From Canna indica (taxonomy: Eukaryota; Streptophyta; Magnoliopsida; Zingiberales; Cannaceae): a DNA stretch of 64,000 bases. The stretch is from the NCBI GenBank assembly GCA_034359265.1, contig CP136891.1:53460501-53524500 (forward strand). Direction: 5' to 3'. The notes beneath the pieces were generated by a model. That model saw only the letters and a list, made by a program, of their open reading frames with translations, was not told the DNA's origin and made no database searches. A program made the translations under genes and the position numbers. Of this stretch, positions 24,297 through 35,750 are shown piece by piece. Numbering within the stretch: position 1 is the first letter of the stretch; the number at the start of each line of letters is the position of its first letter.

Positions 24297-24400
24297 CACT
24301 ACAAGAAAACATAGCATCACCAACGGATTTGTTACCAACGGATTTAGTTTGTTGGTATTACCAACAAAATTATCAACGGATTAAAAAATTCTTTGGTAAA
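24297..24400. mobile_element. CACTA transposon terminus
   Basis: CACTACAAGAAAA is the classic terminal repeat of plant CACTA (En/Spm) elements. It is followed by clustered subterminal repeats of the type 'accaacggattt' and 'ttaccaac' in both orientations. No matching TTTTCTTGTAGTG end and no transposase was seen in the window, so the extent of the element is unknown. It may contain the SOSEKI sequence that follows or may have landed next to it. Confidence 0.8.
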
Positions 24401-24672
24401 TCAGTCTATAATTTTTTCCCTCTTCTATTTCAGCCGACCAAATATTCCCCCCTACTAACTCACCAAAATACTATTTCCGCGCTATATTTTTTTCAGCCCT
24501 AATACAGCGACCCGACAAATCCCTTAATTTTCCCCAACCGACAAACTCCCAGGCGACCTCTCCCTACGACACCTCCCCGTCTTGCGCGACCTCTCCTTGC
24601 GACACCTGCCCATTCCACGACCTCTCCATGCGACGCCTCCCCATTCTGTGCGAGCAAGGGAGAAGCTCGGAA

Positions 24673-26940
24673 ATGGACACCAGAATGAGGAGGTACGCAC
24701 CGCAGGCCAACCCAGACAGGACCAAAGTGTGGGCGGAACCGCCCCCGAAACACCACCACCCGCCAGAGTACCAGCATGGGGCGAAGGTTCTGGTGGTCTA
24801 TTACCTCTGCCGCAATCGTCACCTCAAGCACCGGCACTTCATTGAAGTACCCCTCTCCTCCCCCGAGGGACTCTACCTGAGAGGTAATTCGAGTTGTTTT
24901 GCGCGAATGAAGAAGAAAAATGTGATCTTGAACATGTTGTGTTTGGTTTCTAGATGTGGTCGATAGGCTTAATGTGCTGAGAGGAAAGGGGATGGCAGCC
25001 ACGGATTCCTAGTCTTGCAAGAGGTAAGACTCGTGAAGAGAGATTGAGAGAACCCTAGATTTTTTAGATTTCTTGGTTAACTGACGGAATGGTGGCGGTG
25101 CAGGAGCTACAAAAATGGATTCGTGTGGCACGATCTCTCCGAGGATGACCTTATCCTGCCGGCGCAAGGGAATGAGTATCTGCTCAAGGGTTCCGAGCTC
25201 GTGGATCAAACCCCTCAAGGTACATTGTCGATTCACGTCAATCCTCAATTATAAGATAAAGGAAAACATTTGCAATTTTATGACAGAACAAATGATTTAT
25301 TTATTTTTCAGATAGAAACAATCAAGCTGCGAGCAATCTAAAGTTTAGTCTATTTTTTTCATAAAGCAAGGGGTAGGCATTACGCTGTTGATTGATAGCT
25401 TCACTTCTTGGTATTACAATGGAATGGAAAGAGAACCTCAAATCTAATTTACTTATCCCTTACCCATGTTATAGGATCAAACATTTCCGCAGACATAAAA
25501 ATCTTCAAAACTTGATAGTAAAGTAGGCAGGAGTTCAATATGTTGGATCTTCTGGAAAGTAACCTGCATATAATCTTCAAGTATGCAAATTTCTCTTAAT
25601 TTATTTATATCTTAAATTCCGTAAATATTGCACATCATGCGCCAGGTCTCTTCCTGTTTAAACTTCATGATTCTGTAAATTTGTCTTAATCTTTTGTTAA
25701 GACTCATAGTTTTTCTTTGGTTTAGTTTGATCGTAAGTATTGAAAAGAGGATAAAAAATGAAGGATTACATACCAATCTGATTCTCTTTTTGCCATGATT
25801 GTTGTATCAAGATATCAAGTGGTACACCGTACACTTGCACCATCCTGTATCAACAAACAGCAGTAGAACTAGGTTGCAAAGTTATTTATCAAAGGAGGGT
25901 AGCAACTAATCCTACCACCACATTGCCTAAAAATAAGAGTGTTTTCATTATTGCATGTTGTAAGTGAGGTGACTGTGCTGATGCACCCTTATGCTTCATG
26001 TGGCATTTTGCTGGCAGGTATGGACTGTCATCATCCCCCACCATGCCATTGGATAGAGTCCATAAAGAAAATTTGGGTAGACTTTATCTTTGAAGTGTCA
26101 TAACAATTCAGCATGTAATCAATAAAAATTGTACCCAAGACCATCATATCTACCTCTTACAGGTTCATCATATGTCTAAATGTGCTATATATAGTATACA
26201 GATATGGTGCATGTGCTTGTGTATGAATTACTAAAAATAGCACTTAGACATTGTGGAATTGAGCAACTCAAGCTAGCTTAGTTGCCAAGCCTTTGGAGAG
26301 AACAGATAAGCAAGTAGTCGATCAGCTTCTGGTCAAGTTATTTTAGATGAAGTGCCGCTTGTTATGAGGGTACGTAGACAATTGAATCCTAGTACCTTTG
26401 ATCATTTATCCATGTGTTTTAAGTTCAGCATCCCAACTGAAGTTGTCAATCCTCTTATTGAGATTCATTTTTGTCCTTGTAGATCTGTTATATGTGCAAT
26501 AACAGACTATGTATGTTCTGTTACATCAAGGGGAGGTTACCTTGCCTTCTTTTTCAATTTCTCATGTTGGCTTGTTTTGTATTCTGTATTTTCTTGTGAA
26601 ACAATTCTTCTTTTGAGGCATCATGCTCTTGTTTTCTTGTCAATTTTGAAATTTGGGTTTCAACGTTCTTTTGGTGGCATACTCTTATTAGACTCTGTAT
26701 GTTCTTTTATATGTGGAATAAAGAATGCTAATTATACTGGAGCTGCAACAAGCCTTGTTCAAGAAAGGACACACAAAAGGAGATAAATTCAGCTCAATTG
26801 AAGTGTCCTCCTAGGACTATCAAAATTACATCCTGCAAGCATTCCAGGAATGATGAGAATGAATCAATGATGTCCCCAGTTTCTGATATAAGAAACTCTT
26901 CTGTCAAGCCAGATACTTGCAAATCCTCACCACTCAGTTC
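24673..26940 (+). pseudogene. SOSEKI / DUF966 (UPSTREAM OF FLC-type) pseudogene with introns
   Basis: SOSEKI proteins are polar, membrane-edge proteins with a polymerising DIX-like domain. Exon 1 (24,673-24,883) reads TKVWAEPPPKHHH, VVYYLCRNRHLKHRHFIEV and PLSSPEGLYLR. Exon 2 (24,954-25,023) reads VVDRLNVLRGKGMAA, then a TAG at 25,010-25,012 where the family has Trp (YSWSCKR). Exon 3 (25,104-25,219) reads SYKNGFVWHDLSEDDLILPA and LKGSELVDQ. Exon 4 starts at 25,312 (DRNNQAASNLK). A later exon at about 26,741-26,940 reads QLKCPPRTIK and ESMMSPVSDIRNSS, matching the family's C-terminal region, and is cut by copia-2. Splice sites and phases are intact, so the copy was made from DNA, not mRNA. 25,350-26,740 shows nothing I recognise. 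Confidence 0.85.
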
Positions 26941-27320
26941 TGTTAAATAATAGAGCAAGTGTGTATTTAAATGAAGAAACTCAATCAGTGTCTTCGACAA
27001 GTAGCAGAGGAAGAATAAAAGTGAAGAGGATATGATCGTAAATAAAAGGCCACGGGTAAGTTGGTTGACGTAGGGGTATAAATGTAATTTTAATTCAAAA
27101 TTCAAAAGTTGTATATAAGCCAAAGCGCGAGAAGTGTAGGGTTAACTTTTCATTTTCGTTTTAGCTTTCTGTTTCATATAGAGGAGAAGACTAGTTGTGC
27201 CTGTGCAGTCTCCTTAATGTTCTTGTTTGAGCAATTGCTCTTTTACAAAAAATGAGAGATGATGTTTTCAGCTCTCAACATTGTTTGTTCTTAGCTCGAT
27301 GATCTCCAGGTTATTCAACA
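26941..27320 (+). repeat. 5' LTR of copia-2 (380 bp)
   Basis: TGTTAAATAATAGAG to ATTCAACA, ending exactly at the primer site. The part shared with the 3' LTR (about 175 bp) differs at about eight positions plus one indel by eye. It lands in the late exon of the SOSEKI pseudogene. Confidence 0.93.
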
Positions 27321-27335
27321 TGGTATCAGAGCAGG
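27321..27335 (+). promoter_or_regulatory. Primer-binding site, initiator Met tRNA (copia-2)
   Basis: TGGTATCAGAGCAGG abuts the LTR end, the same site as in copia-1. Confidence 0.95.
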
Positions 27336-27502
27336 GGATCAGTGATCGCGATTGTTTTTCGGTGGCTGATTTGGATCAATTCGTTTGTGAAGCAGATGCA
27401 GATCGGAAAGAGTGAAGTGTTTCCTTCAGATTAAGAGGTTTACTTACTTGATTCCTCAGTCGATTTATTTTCGATCTGCTTCATTTATTTGTTGATTTGT
27501 AC

Positions 27503-28165
27503 ATGGAGAGCTCAACCAACGAAAGCGGAGGAATCCTATCATTGGTGGATGATCCGATGTTTTTGAACAACAGCAATAACCCAGGTACTAGCTTAGTATC
27601 TGTCCAATTAAATGGGTGTGCCAACTATTTACCATGGAAAGAATCCATGTTGATGGCATTATCTGCCAAAAACAAATTGGGATTCATTGATGGAAACTTA
27701 AGAAATCCAGGATGTGATTCCGCGTCATATGGACAGTGGAGACGTTGTAATGATCTTGTCAGATCATGGATAACTCAGTCTATGAGTCAAGATCTGGCGA
27801 AGAGTGTGTTGTATACAAAAACAACAGAGAAGATGTGGTGTGATTTAGAGACCAAATTCGGTCAAAGCAATGAGCCTCGTGTGTTTGAGATTGAGACCCA
27901 AATTATAAACACCAGACAGTTAAACTCTTCAGTATCCTCATACTACACTCAGCTGAAGTCTTTATGGGATGAATTGGACTCAGCTGAACTTGAAGATAGG
28001 TGTTGTTGCTTGTCGGGAGTCAGGGCAAATGAAAAGAGAAGATTAAGACAATTCCTAATGGGATTGAATGAAAACTATGTCATTGTCACAGGTCAAATTT
28101 TGCTAATGAAACCTCTTCCAAGCATAGAGCACGTTTATTCTATGAAACAACAAGAAGAAAAGTAG
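27503..28165 (+). pseudogene. copia-2 gag (capsid part)
   Basis: The first ATG in frame after the leader is at 27,497; the one at 27,503 (MESSTNESGG) is the better start. The capsid reads NYLPWKESMLMALSAKNK and MWCDLETKFGQSNEP, close to copia-1. It ends at TAG 28,163-28,165 and the same frame continues at once through 28,172. Copia-1 has CAG at this place, so the stop is a point mutation, not a natural gag/pol boundary. Confidence 0.9.
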
Positions 28166-30169
28166 CGAGAAATGGCTCAAAATGCTGCAGGGAATGTTGA
28201 AGCAGTAGCATTGAAGAGCTCATATTACAATTCAAATGGTGGTTTCAATAAAAAATTCAGAAATGCATCAGTTAAAAGAGACAAAGAATGTGAACACTGT
28301 GGCAAATTGGGGCACACCAAAGATAGATGTTTCAAGTTGCATGGCTATCCGCCAAGTCAAAAATTCTTCAAAGGCAAGCCACCAAAGATCTGGGAACCAA
28401 ATATCAAGCAGAAAACAGCTAACAATGTGCAAAAACCAGAAGATGAGTGTCATACCAGTGGGAATGCTGAAAATTCACAGGCCTATGATGAGACAGACAC
28501 TGGTTTCACTGAGAAGCAGCTGAACACATTAAGGAGCTTGTTGAGTGGAAAATTCTCTGAAGGAACCTCAGGATATCAGATATCCAATTGTGCAGGTAAC
28601 TCTGCATGTTTTCTTACAAATAAATGTCTACATACTTGGATTTTGGATAGTGGTGCTACAGACCACATATCCACAGTTGATACAAAATTGCATGAACCAA
28701 AACAGCCTATAAAACCTGAATATGTAGCATTGCCAAATGGAATCAAAACCCAAGTAGCACATGTAGGTAAAGCAGTTATAAATGATCAAGTATCATTGAA
28801 AAATGTTCTTTCAGTCCCTAGTTTGAAGTTCAATTTGTTGTCCATTAGTAAAATCACCAAAGAATTAATTTGTTCAGTAACCTTTACCTCCACTCATTGT
28901 CATATCCAGGACCTTACTACCAAGAAAACTCTGGTGATTGGTAGAGAGAATCATAGTCTTTACTTGATGTCTGAAGCTGCCACCGAAAACTCACAAAACC
29001 AAGTTTTTTCAATTCTTCATGATAAATACTCTTTATGGCATATGAGGCTTGGCCATATGTCACACTCTAGAATGCTTTTGTTATCCAGTTCAATTCCTGA
29101 TGTAAAGGCTTCGCCTAAGTTGCATTACAACATTTGTCCTTTAGCCAAACAATGTAAATTGCCATTTCATTCAAGCATGATTTCATCTTCCACTCCTTTT
29201 AAGTTAATACATTGTGATGTGTGGGGGCCTTTTAAGGTCAAGACTCATTGTGGAAGTTCTTATTTTCTCACCTTGGTTGATGACTTTTCAAGAAGCTGTT
29301 GGACTTTTTTAATGGCTTCAAAAACACAAGTGTCAAGTATGTTAATAAACTTTGTGAACCTAGTGCATACACAATTCAATACTGTCATTAAGTGCTTTCG
29401 GACAGATAATGGTGGTGAGTTTTACAATGCCACTTTGAAAAAAAAATTCTTAGAAAAGGGTATCCTACATCAAACTTCTTGTCCCTACACACCCCAACAA
29501 AATGCAGTTGTTGAAAGGAAGCATAGGCACCTATTACAAGTTGCTAGGAGTTTGAAGTTTCAATCTCATGTACCTTTGAATTTTTGGGGAGAATTTGTAC
29601 TAACTGCCACTTACCTCATAAATAGACTTCCAAGCCCTTTGTTAGGTAACAAGAGTCCTTTTGAGTTTCTCTACAACAAAACTCCAATTCTTAGTCATTT
29701 GAGGGTGTTCGGGTGCTTGCGCTATGCAAGTACTCATCATGAAGGCAGGGATAAGTTTGAAGCAAGAGCAAATCCATGTGTGTTTGTAGGTTATCCATAT
29801 GCACAAAAGGGATACAAAGTTTATAACATCTTGACTCAAAAATTCCTTGTATCTAGAGATGTAGTGTTCGCTGAAAATATCTTTCCTTTCTCAAAATCCA
29901 AAGCCAATGACACCTTGATTCCTATACCAGTCATACAAGAAGATGCCAATTCGGATGAAAAATTTTTGCTCAGTCCAATGACAATCATAGACATGTCATG
30001 TGATCATGCATTTAATCCTCCTGTTGGACAAAATCCTTTGAACTCAAATCATGATTCTAAAAACATTATAGAGCATAATTCTGCTCCAGAATCAAACTCA
30101 CACAATTCCATTAAGCAACCAGTGATATCTACTCCACAATACCTTCTCAATCACCTTCTTTACCCATAG
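28166..30169 (+). pseudogene. copia-2 nucleocapsid, protease, integrase
   Basis: A long open frame continuing gag. Zinc knuckle CEHCGKLGHTKDRC (about 28,288, complete CxxCx4Hx4C); protease DSGATDHIS (about 28,646); GAG-pre-integrase LWHMRLGHMSHSR; integrase with the DxxG core (HCDVWGPF, then FRTDNGGEFYN) and [15 protein letters not shown], giving D, D and E. The tail reads SPFEFLYNKTPILSHLRVFGC. The frame is lost near 30,138, where a one-base indel shifts reading; the remainder of the linker to RT is open in another frame. All integrase catalytic residues are present. Confidence 0.92.
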
Positions 30170-31932
30170 CTCAAAGAAAAGGGAAAAGAAATCTCAAAAT
30201 ACCTACAAGGCTGTTGGATTATCAGTGTAATACCATGAGGAAAGAATCAATCCCCACAGAAACATCCACCAAAGCAAACCACACATCTAGTCCATATCCT
30301 ATTTCAAAGTACCTTTCCTTCCAAAACATAAATCTAGAAGACAAAGCCTTTATAACCCAAGTTGACCATCACACTGAGCCAAACACCTATGAATCAGCTA
30401 TCCAAGATCCAATATGGATAGACTCAATGCAGGCAGAGCTACAGGCACTTGAGGATAATGATACCTGGGTCCTATGCGACTTGCCACTAGGGAAACACAA
30501 GGTAGGATGCAAATGGGTGTATAGAATCAAGTATAAACCAGATGGGAGTGTCGAGAGGTTTAAATCCAAATTGGTGGCAAAATGGTAGACACAAATTGAG
30601 GGTATTGACTACCAAGACACTTTTGCTCCAGTGTCAAGGTTCACCACTGTCAGAATGTTGATTTCCATAGCTGCAGCAAATGGCTGGAAGTTGTTTCAGC
30701 TAGACATTAATAACGCATACTTACATGGGGAGCTAAATGAAACTGTGTACATGTCTAAACCACCTGGTTATGGTGATGAAGGAGACAATAAAATATGCAA
30801 ATTAAAAAAGGCAATCTATGGATTAAAGTAGGCTGGAAGGCAATGGTACTCAAAACTTTCTTCTTGCATTATTTCATTAGGTTTCAGTCAGTGCAATAGT
30901 GATCCTTGTATGTATGTGAGGAAACAATCAGGGAAGGTCATCATAATTCTTGTGTATGTGGATGATTTGGTGTTAACAGGCACTGATGAGCTGGGAATAC
31001 AAGAGATAAAGGTTTATTTGAATGATACCTTCAAAATAAAAGATCTTGGAGAGATGAAATATTTCCTAGGATTGGAAATTCAGAGGGGAGAAGAAGGTAT
31101 ACATGTAGGTCAAAGGAAGTACATCCTGGACTTGTTAAAGGAAATGAACTTAGAGTCTTGTAAGCCACAAGCAACACCAATGAAGGGGCATTCAAAGATT
31201 CATGAACTTGACCTGAGAAGTGCGCATGAGGATGAAGTGGTTGATGAGACTGCATTCAGGAGACTTGTAGGAAAGTTGTTGTACATAACCATTACTAGGC
31301 CTGATGTATTGTATGCAGTGCATTGTGTCAACCAACATGTACATGAACCAATGACAATACATTACAAAGTAGCAGTCAGGATAGTAAAATACCTCAAGGC
31401 TACACCTGGGTTGGGTTTGTTTTACCCATCCAAAACAGAGATAAGGATCACTGGTTTCTGTGATGCGGACTGGGCAAGTTGTCCTCTTTCAAGGAAATCA
31501 GTTACAGGATATTGTATGAAATTGGGACAGTCTTTGGTATCTTGGAAGTGTAAAAAATAGGCCACTGTTAGCAAGTCTTCAACTGAGAATGAACTGAGAT
31601 CAATGTCCAGTGCTGCAACTGAGCTGGTGTGGTTAGCTAAAATGCTAACTGAGTTGGGTTTCAAAGCAAATGAACCAATAGATCTACTGTGTGACAATCA
31701 AAGTACGATTCACATAACGAAGAATCCAGTCTTCCATGAACGCATAAAACACTTAGAAATAGATTGTTACTATGTTAGAGAGAAATATCAAGCTGGATTT
31801 CTTACTCCAAAGTACATACCAAGCAGAATGCAGGAAGCGGATATCTTCACAAAACCATTACCAAAAGAAAGACATCAGCTACTAGTTGACAAACTGGGAT
31901 TGCAAAATCCTTTTTTGCCATCTCCAAGTTGA
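30170..31932 (+). pseudogene. copia-2 reverse transcriptase and RNase H
   Basis: One frame from 30,214 to 31,932, broken only by TAG at 30,586, 30,829 and 31,558. RT has GCKWVYRIKYKPDGSVERFK, the [15 protein letters not shown] box, and the active site YVDDLVLTGT (about 30,952). RNase H has FCDADWASCPLSRKSVTGYC and ends LADIFTKPLP-like (EADIFTKPLPKERHQ). The stop at 30,829 corresponds to CAG in copia-1. With four stops and one frameshift in the whole polyprotein, this is the best-preserved retroelement in the window but still inactive. Confidence 0.92.
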
Positions 31933-31940
31933 GGAGGGAG
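31931..31940 (+). promoter_or_regulatory. Polypurine tract of copia-2
   Basis: GAGGAGGGAG directly abuts the 3' LTR start. Confidence 0.88.
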
Positions 31941-32118
31941 TGTTAGATAATAGAGCAAGTGTGTATTTAATTGACGAAACTCAATCAGTGTCTTGGGCAA
32001 GTAGCAGAGGAAGAATAAAAGTGAAGAGGATATGATCGTAAATAAAAGGCCATAGGTAAGTTGGTTGACGCAGGGGTATAAATGTAATTTTTAATTCAAA
32101 ATTCAAAAGTTGTAAATA
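31941..32118 (+). repeat. 3' LTR of copia-2, truncated
   Basis: Starts TGTTAGATAATAGAG and follows the 5' LTR to 'attcaaaagttgta' near 32,115, losing about 200 bp. The break lies at a repeated phrase ('gtaaataaaaggcca' occurs here and earlier in the same LTR), suggesting a deletion between short repeats. No right-hand target duplication remains. Confidence 0.88.
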
Positions 32119-32659
32119 AAAGGCCATTGATGTTGATGGATCAGTTGAGGGTCTGTAGTCACATTAGAAATAAATTTTACCTCCTTGTTAATTCCTTTAT
32201 TGCCTTATATGATATATATGAATGACCGAGGCTTATGTGGAGGTTCATTTGAGCCACTCACTGAGTCCCAAGTGGACTCACAGTTTATTTCTATTTCTGT
32301 AGAGCATGAGCAGTAGCTTGGTGTCGTCATGCTACAGCTGGAGGACGGAGGCGGTGCCATATCTCGTAGTGGCGTCCATGAGTCTTAGGCTAGTGCCTAG
32401 TTATGATGGTTTTGTTTCTGCACTGACGGTTGTAATTGAAAAGAATTGTAAAACTTGATATTTGACTATTCGGTTTTTATGTTGATGTTTCTATTTGTTT
32501 TGAAAAACTTATATATTGTGACTTACAAACTTTTATAAAGTATGTTGAGTTTTCTTTCAGTCGATATGTCTTGGTTTTCTTGATGTTAGTGTGGATAGTA
32601 GGCTACATAGCAGGATATAGGCCCTAGCCGGTCACACTACCCTCAGTTGGGGTGTGACA
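32119..32659 (+). repeat. Gypsy-type LTR 3' part (plus orientation)
   Basis: Ends 'cagttggggtgtgaca' at 32,659, the reverse complement of the TGTCACACCCCAA opening of the LTR at 44,535. A TGACCGGC-related box (here 'gccggtcaca') lies about 30 bp from the end, as in the others. It also holds 'ctcactgagtccc' and 'ctgcaaaac'-like phrases of that family on the opposite strand. The left part is missing where copia-2 ends. No coding part remains. Confidence 0.65.
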
Positions 32660-34289
32660 CTAACATAGGTTAAGGTTTTTAAATGAAACTTTGCATTGAT
32701 CCTTTGCTATTTAGTATGTTAGCTTGCTAGTTGGTATATAAATTCATTATGATACTAATAAAGCCTACTTGCAAGTTAAGAAAGTGGTAAACATTGAAGG
32801 CTATGGTATCTAAAAGAAAATGAAAAGTAAATGACAAGTTTGGCAAAATCTATTGAAAGAGGTATGATTTTTTTTTTGCAAAATCTTAATATAATTCTTG
32901 AATATTCATTCTTTAATGATGTCTCTATATACTCATGATTGTTTTTGCATGATAAATGTTTGAAGTTTCATGAGTAGGCAAAATTTTGATAACTTGGGCA
33001 ATTTCATGATATCTTGATTGAATGAAACTTGCTCTAGGTTAAAATTCTTATTAGAGACCTCATTTTGAGTAAACACCTAATGAACATGTTTAGAAACACA
33101 TATTACATAAGTCTAGGTATTTAAAATTGAAAATTCATGTCTAGATGATCAAATGTGATAACTAGATCATATTAGAGGACTTAAGCTTGAAAAGTTTGAC
33201 CCAAGTCAATAAATCGACTTGGTCACTTCATTTTAAGTCGAGAAGTCATAAACATATTTAGGAATAGGTATGACATGTTTCCATGCACTTAAAGTAAAAA
33301 ATTCATATGGATATGGATAAAATGACATAGAGGTCAATTCATGCTTACCTCTTTTGAACCAAATTGACCCAAGTCAACAAGTTGACTTAAAAGTCTCATT
33401 TTCAATCCATATTTGAGAACATGTTTAGATTTACTCATGATTAGGTGTCCATAAGCTTAAAGTTGAAAAATCATGAGTAAATGATAAGATTAAAACTTAG
33501 CAAGTTTCATGATAACTAGCTTAGTTTGAATGAAACCATGCTAAGTTAATATCTTGACTTAAGATATAATTTTCATTTCAAACTTGGCATACACTCTTTG
33601 CATGATTACTTTATGGTGTCATAAAAGTTTGAATGAAAATTGAACATGTTTTGAAAATAACTGAAAATTACAAAAATAAAATTTCAATCAACAATTGGTA
33701 TCATTTTTAGTTATCTCTAGAGAAATATAGAAAAATCTTTTTAATTGATTCTTGAAATTGCACCCTCACTGGAAAATCTAGGATCTTCAGTAAAAATTTT
33801 GAAAAGTTTTATCAAGAATCTGATTTGAAATGGAATTTTGAAATTGGATTTTCAAAACACAAAGTATCATCCTTCTTGAAATATCAATCTTTCTGATACT
33901 TTATTTTCTCATCAAAAACTTCAAATGAAAATTCATGTATACCATTTTGATTCATTGTCTAAAATCATTCACACCATTGCTTGAGTAAAATCATTCATAG
34001 GAATGATTTTGATAATTTGAATGATAATTAGAAATATTCATTTTTTTCATTAAAAACAATATAAGATGAAAAATGAACTTAGAAAATTCATTTTTAGTTC
34101 AAACTTGATACATGCATTTCAAATGACCATTCAATAATTGGTATCAAAAATTTTCATCCAACAATTGGTATTTCAAATCTTGAAGTATAGGTTCACCTAA
34201 GTCAACAAAGTGACTTAGAAATTTCATTTTAAGCCCAAACTTGATTCATATACTTGACCATTCAATAATTGGTATCAAAAAATTTCATT
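32660..34289. other. AT-rich non-coding DNA with recurring inverted motifs
   Basis: No gene. Short phrases recur: AAGTCAAC-AA-GTTGACTT (about 33,376) with degenerate versions near 33,206 and 34,200, and 'attcaataattggtatcaaaaa' near 34,129 and 34,263. The stretch leads straight into LTR-B and may be the untranslated 3' region of its parent element; that is inference only. Confidence 0.4.
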
Positions 34290-35748
34290 CATAGGCTTTA
34301 GGTTTTCAACCTTAGACTTAATCTCTTAATCTCTTAATCTTGGTTTTGATGATAACAAACATGGAACTAATATTTCGTCGAGAAATCTTTCAGGTTCCAT
34401 ATCGATTAACGTTCGATGTCCTCGATTGGAAAAATCAGAAGAAATCGGAAAATCGGAAGGACATTGATCGTCGAGCTCGGGTTCATCGTGGAAATTTCTC
34501 TAAGCTCGACGAGTGCACCAAAGTTGCATTGGACGAGTCCAAAGATCACATGGAAATCTCTCCAAGTTGATGCTCGTTGAAAGTCGGAACTCGGAAATGA
34601 AGCGTGCAAGAAGAAGGCCGAAGAAATCAAATTCAGCCTAAGTTCGGTCGATCGGGCGATCGACCGAATGTAGGTAAAAAGTGGCAGTAGCCATTGTTAA
34701 GGCTACGTCAGTCGACCGGTCGGTCGACTGACCAAAGGTAAAAAGCAGCAGTAGCTACTTTGATCGATCAGGTATCGCCAAAGGTGCAACATGCGTCGAT
34801 CGATCGACTGGTTGACCGAATGTGGAATTGATTGTTTTACATCTGGCAGTCGACCCATCGGTCGACCGCACACAAAGAGGAAGGCATTGGTCATTCGGGC
34901 GGTCGATCGACCAATCGATCAAGCATTTGCAACGGATAGTTTTCTATCCGTTGAGTTGTCGTTTCTTCGTGAGGGTATAAATATACCTCATCTAACTCCT
35001 TTTAATCTTCTTCCTTGATGATTACAGATTTTATTGAGCAATTAAAAGGAAGATTTGAGCCTTCTATAGATTGATTAAGCGCGCTCTGCTCTTTTCGCGA
35101 ACATTTTCTCAAGCGCCAACTGCTGCCTCAACTCGGGAATTGAATCAAGCTCTACGACTCATCGAGTTGGAGGTTCCAAGGCTTGGTAAAGAGCTTTTAA
35201 TCTTGGTTTACTTTTTTAGCTCTTTTGATTGTATTTTAACTGTTATGATTTGAGTTTGTAAGAAGACATAGGCTATTAGGTCTTGTTGTGTAAGTGGTTA
35301 CCTTGTTGTGATGGTGTAAAGCCACTTGTGTAAACTTAGTTTTTACTAGGATTAGTTGAGGTATACCTTGGGGTTGAGGTGGAAGAGTTCTCTCGGTAAG
35401 AAGGCAGAGACTTCCGGGTGTGGAAGTGCCTTAGGTCGAGAATGCGACTCTTCGAGTCAAAGTCCTCTGTGTAAGGCAAACTAATTAATCTAGTAAAACT
35501 TAGTTTGGAAATCCTAAGCGGGGTGCTTAGGTAGTGGAGTAGGCATTGAGGCCGAACCACTATAAATTCTCGTGTTTGCATTGATAACTTGTGTGTATTT
35601 ATTGCTTTATCATTTATCGCTTCCGCATCTAACCATTCAATTGTAAATTGCCTAAACAATCTAAGTAAACAATTAAAATTGAATTTAGGCTAATTAATTT
35701 AGTAAACACACTATTCACCCCCCCTCTAGTATTGCCATTTCGACTACA
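34290..35748 (+). repeat. LTR-B copy (plus orientation)
   Basis: Collinear with the solo LTR at 38,403-40,024: 'gatgataacaaacatggaactaata', 'caggttccatatcgatt', palindrome cluster (34,643-34,912), TATA (GTATAAATATACC, about 34,976), then 'cactattcaccccccc', 'tctagt' and a final ACTACA. The first bases are eroded (no clear TGTTGG), and no target duplication was seen. Its right end abuts LTR-A. Confidence 0.8.
34643..34912 (+). promoter_or_regulatory. Palindrome cluster upstream of the LTR-B TATA box
   Basis: Perfect inverted repeats with 12-bp arms TTCGGTCGATCG/CGATCGACCGAA (34,643-34,668), 11-bp arms GTCAGTCGACC/GGTCGACTGAC (34,707-34,732) and the 12-bp palindrome GGTCGATCGACC (34,901-34,912). 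They alternate with repeated spacers of the form 'ggtaaaaag..gcagtagc'. The cluster sits about 65-330 bp before the TATA box, where an LTR enhancer would be. Confidence 0.7.
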
Positions 35749-35750
35749 AA

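Noticed and set aside
26352..26786. 144-residue ORF with hydrophobic stretches
   Set aside because: No motif recognised; it overlaps the SOSEKI late exon in a different frame, where the family match is convincing, so it is probably intron read-through.
28163..28174. TAG between copia-2 gag and pol considered as programmed read-through
   Set aside because: Copia-1 has CAG at the same codon and other TAGs of the same type litter the element; Ty1/copia of this kind normally uses one open frame.
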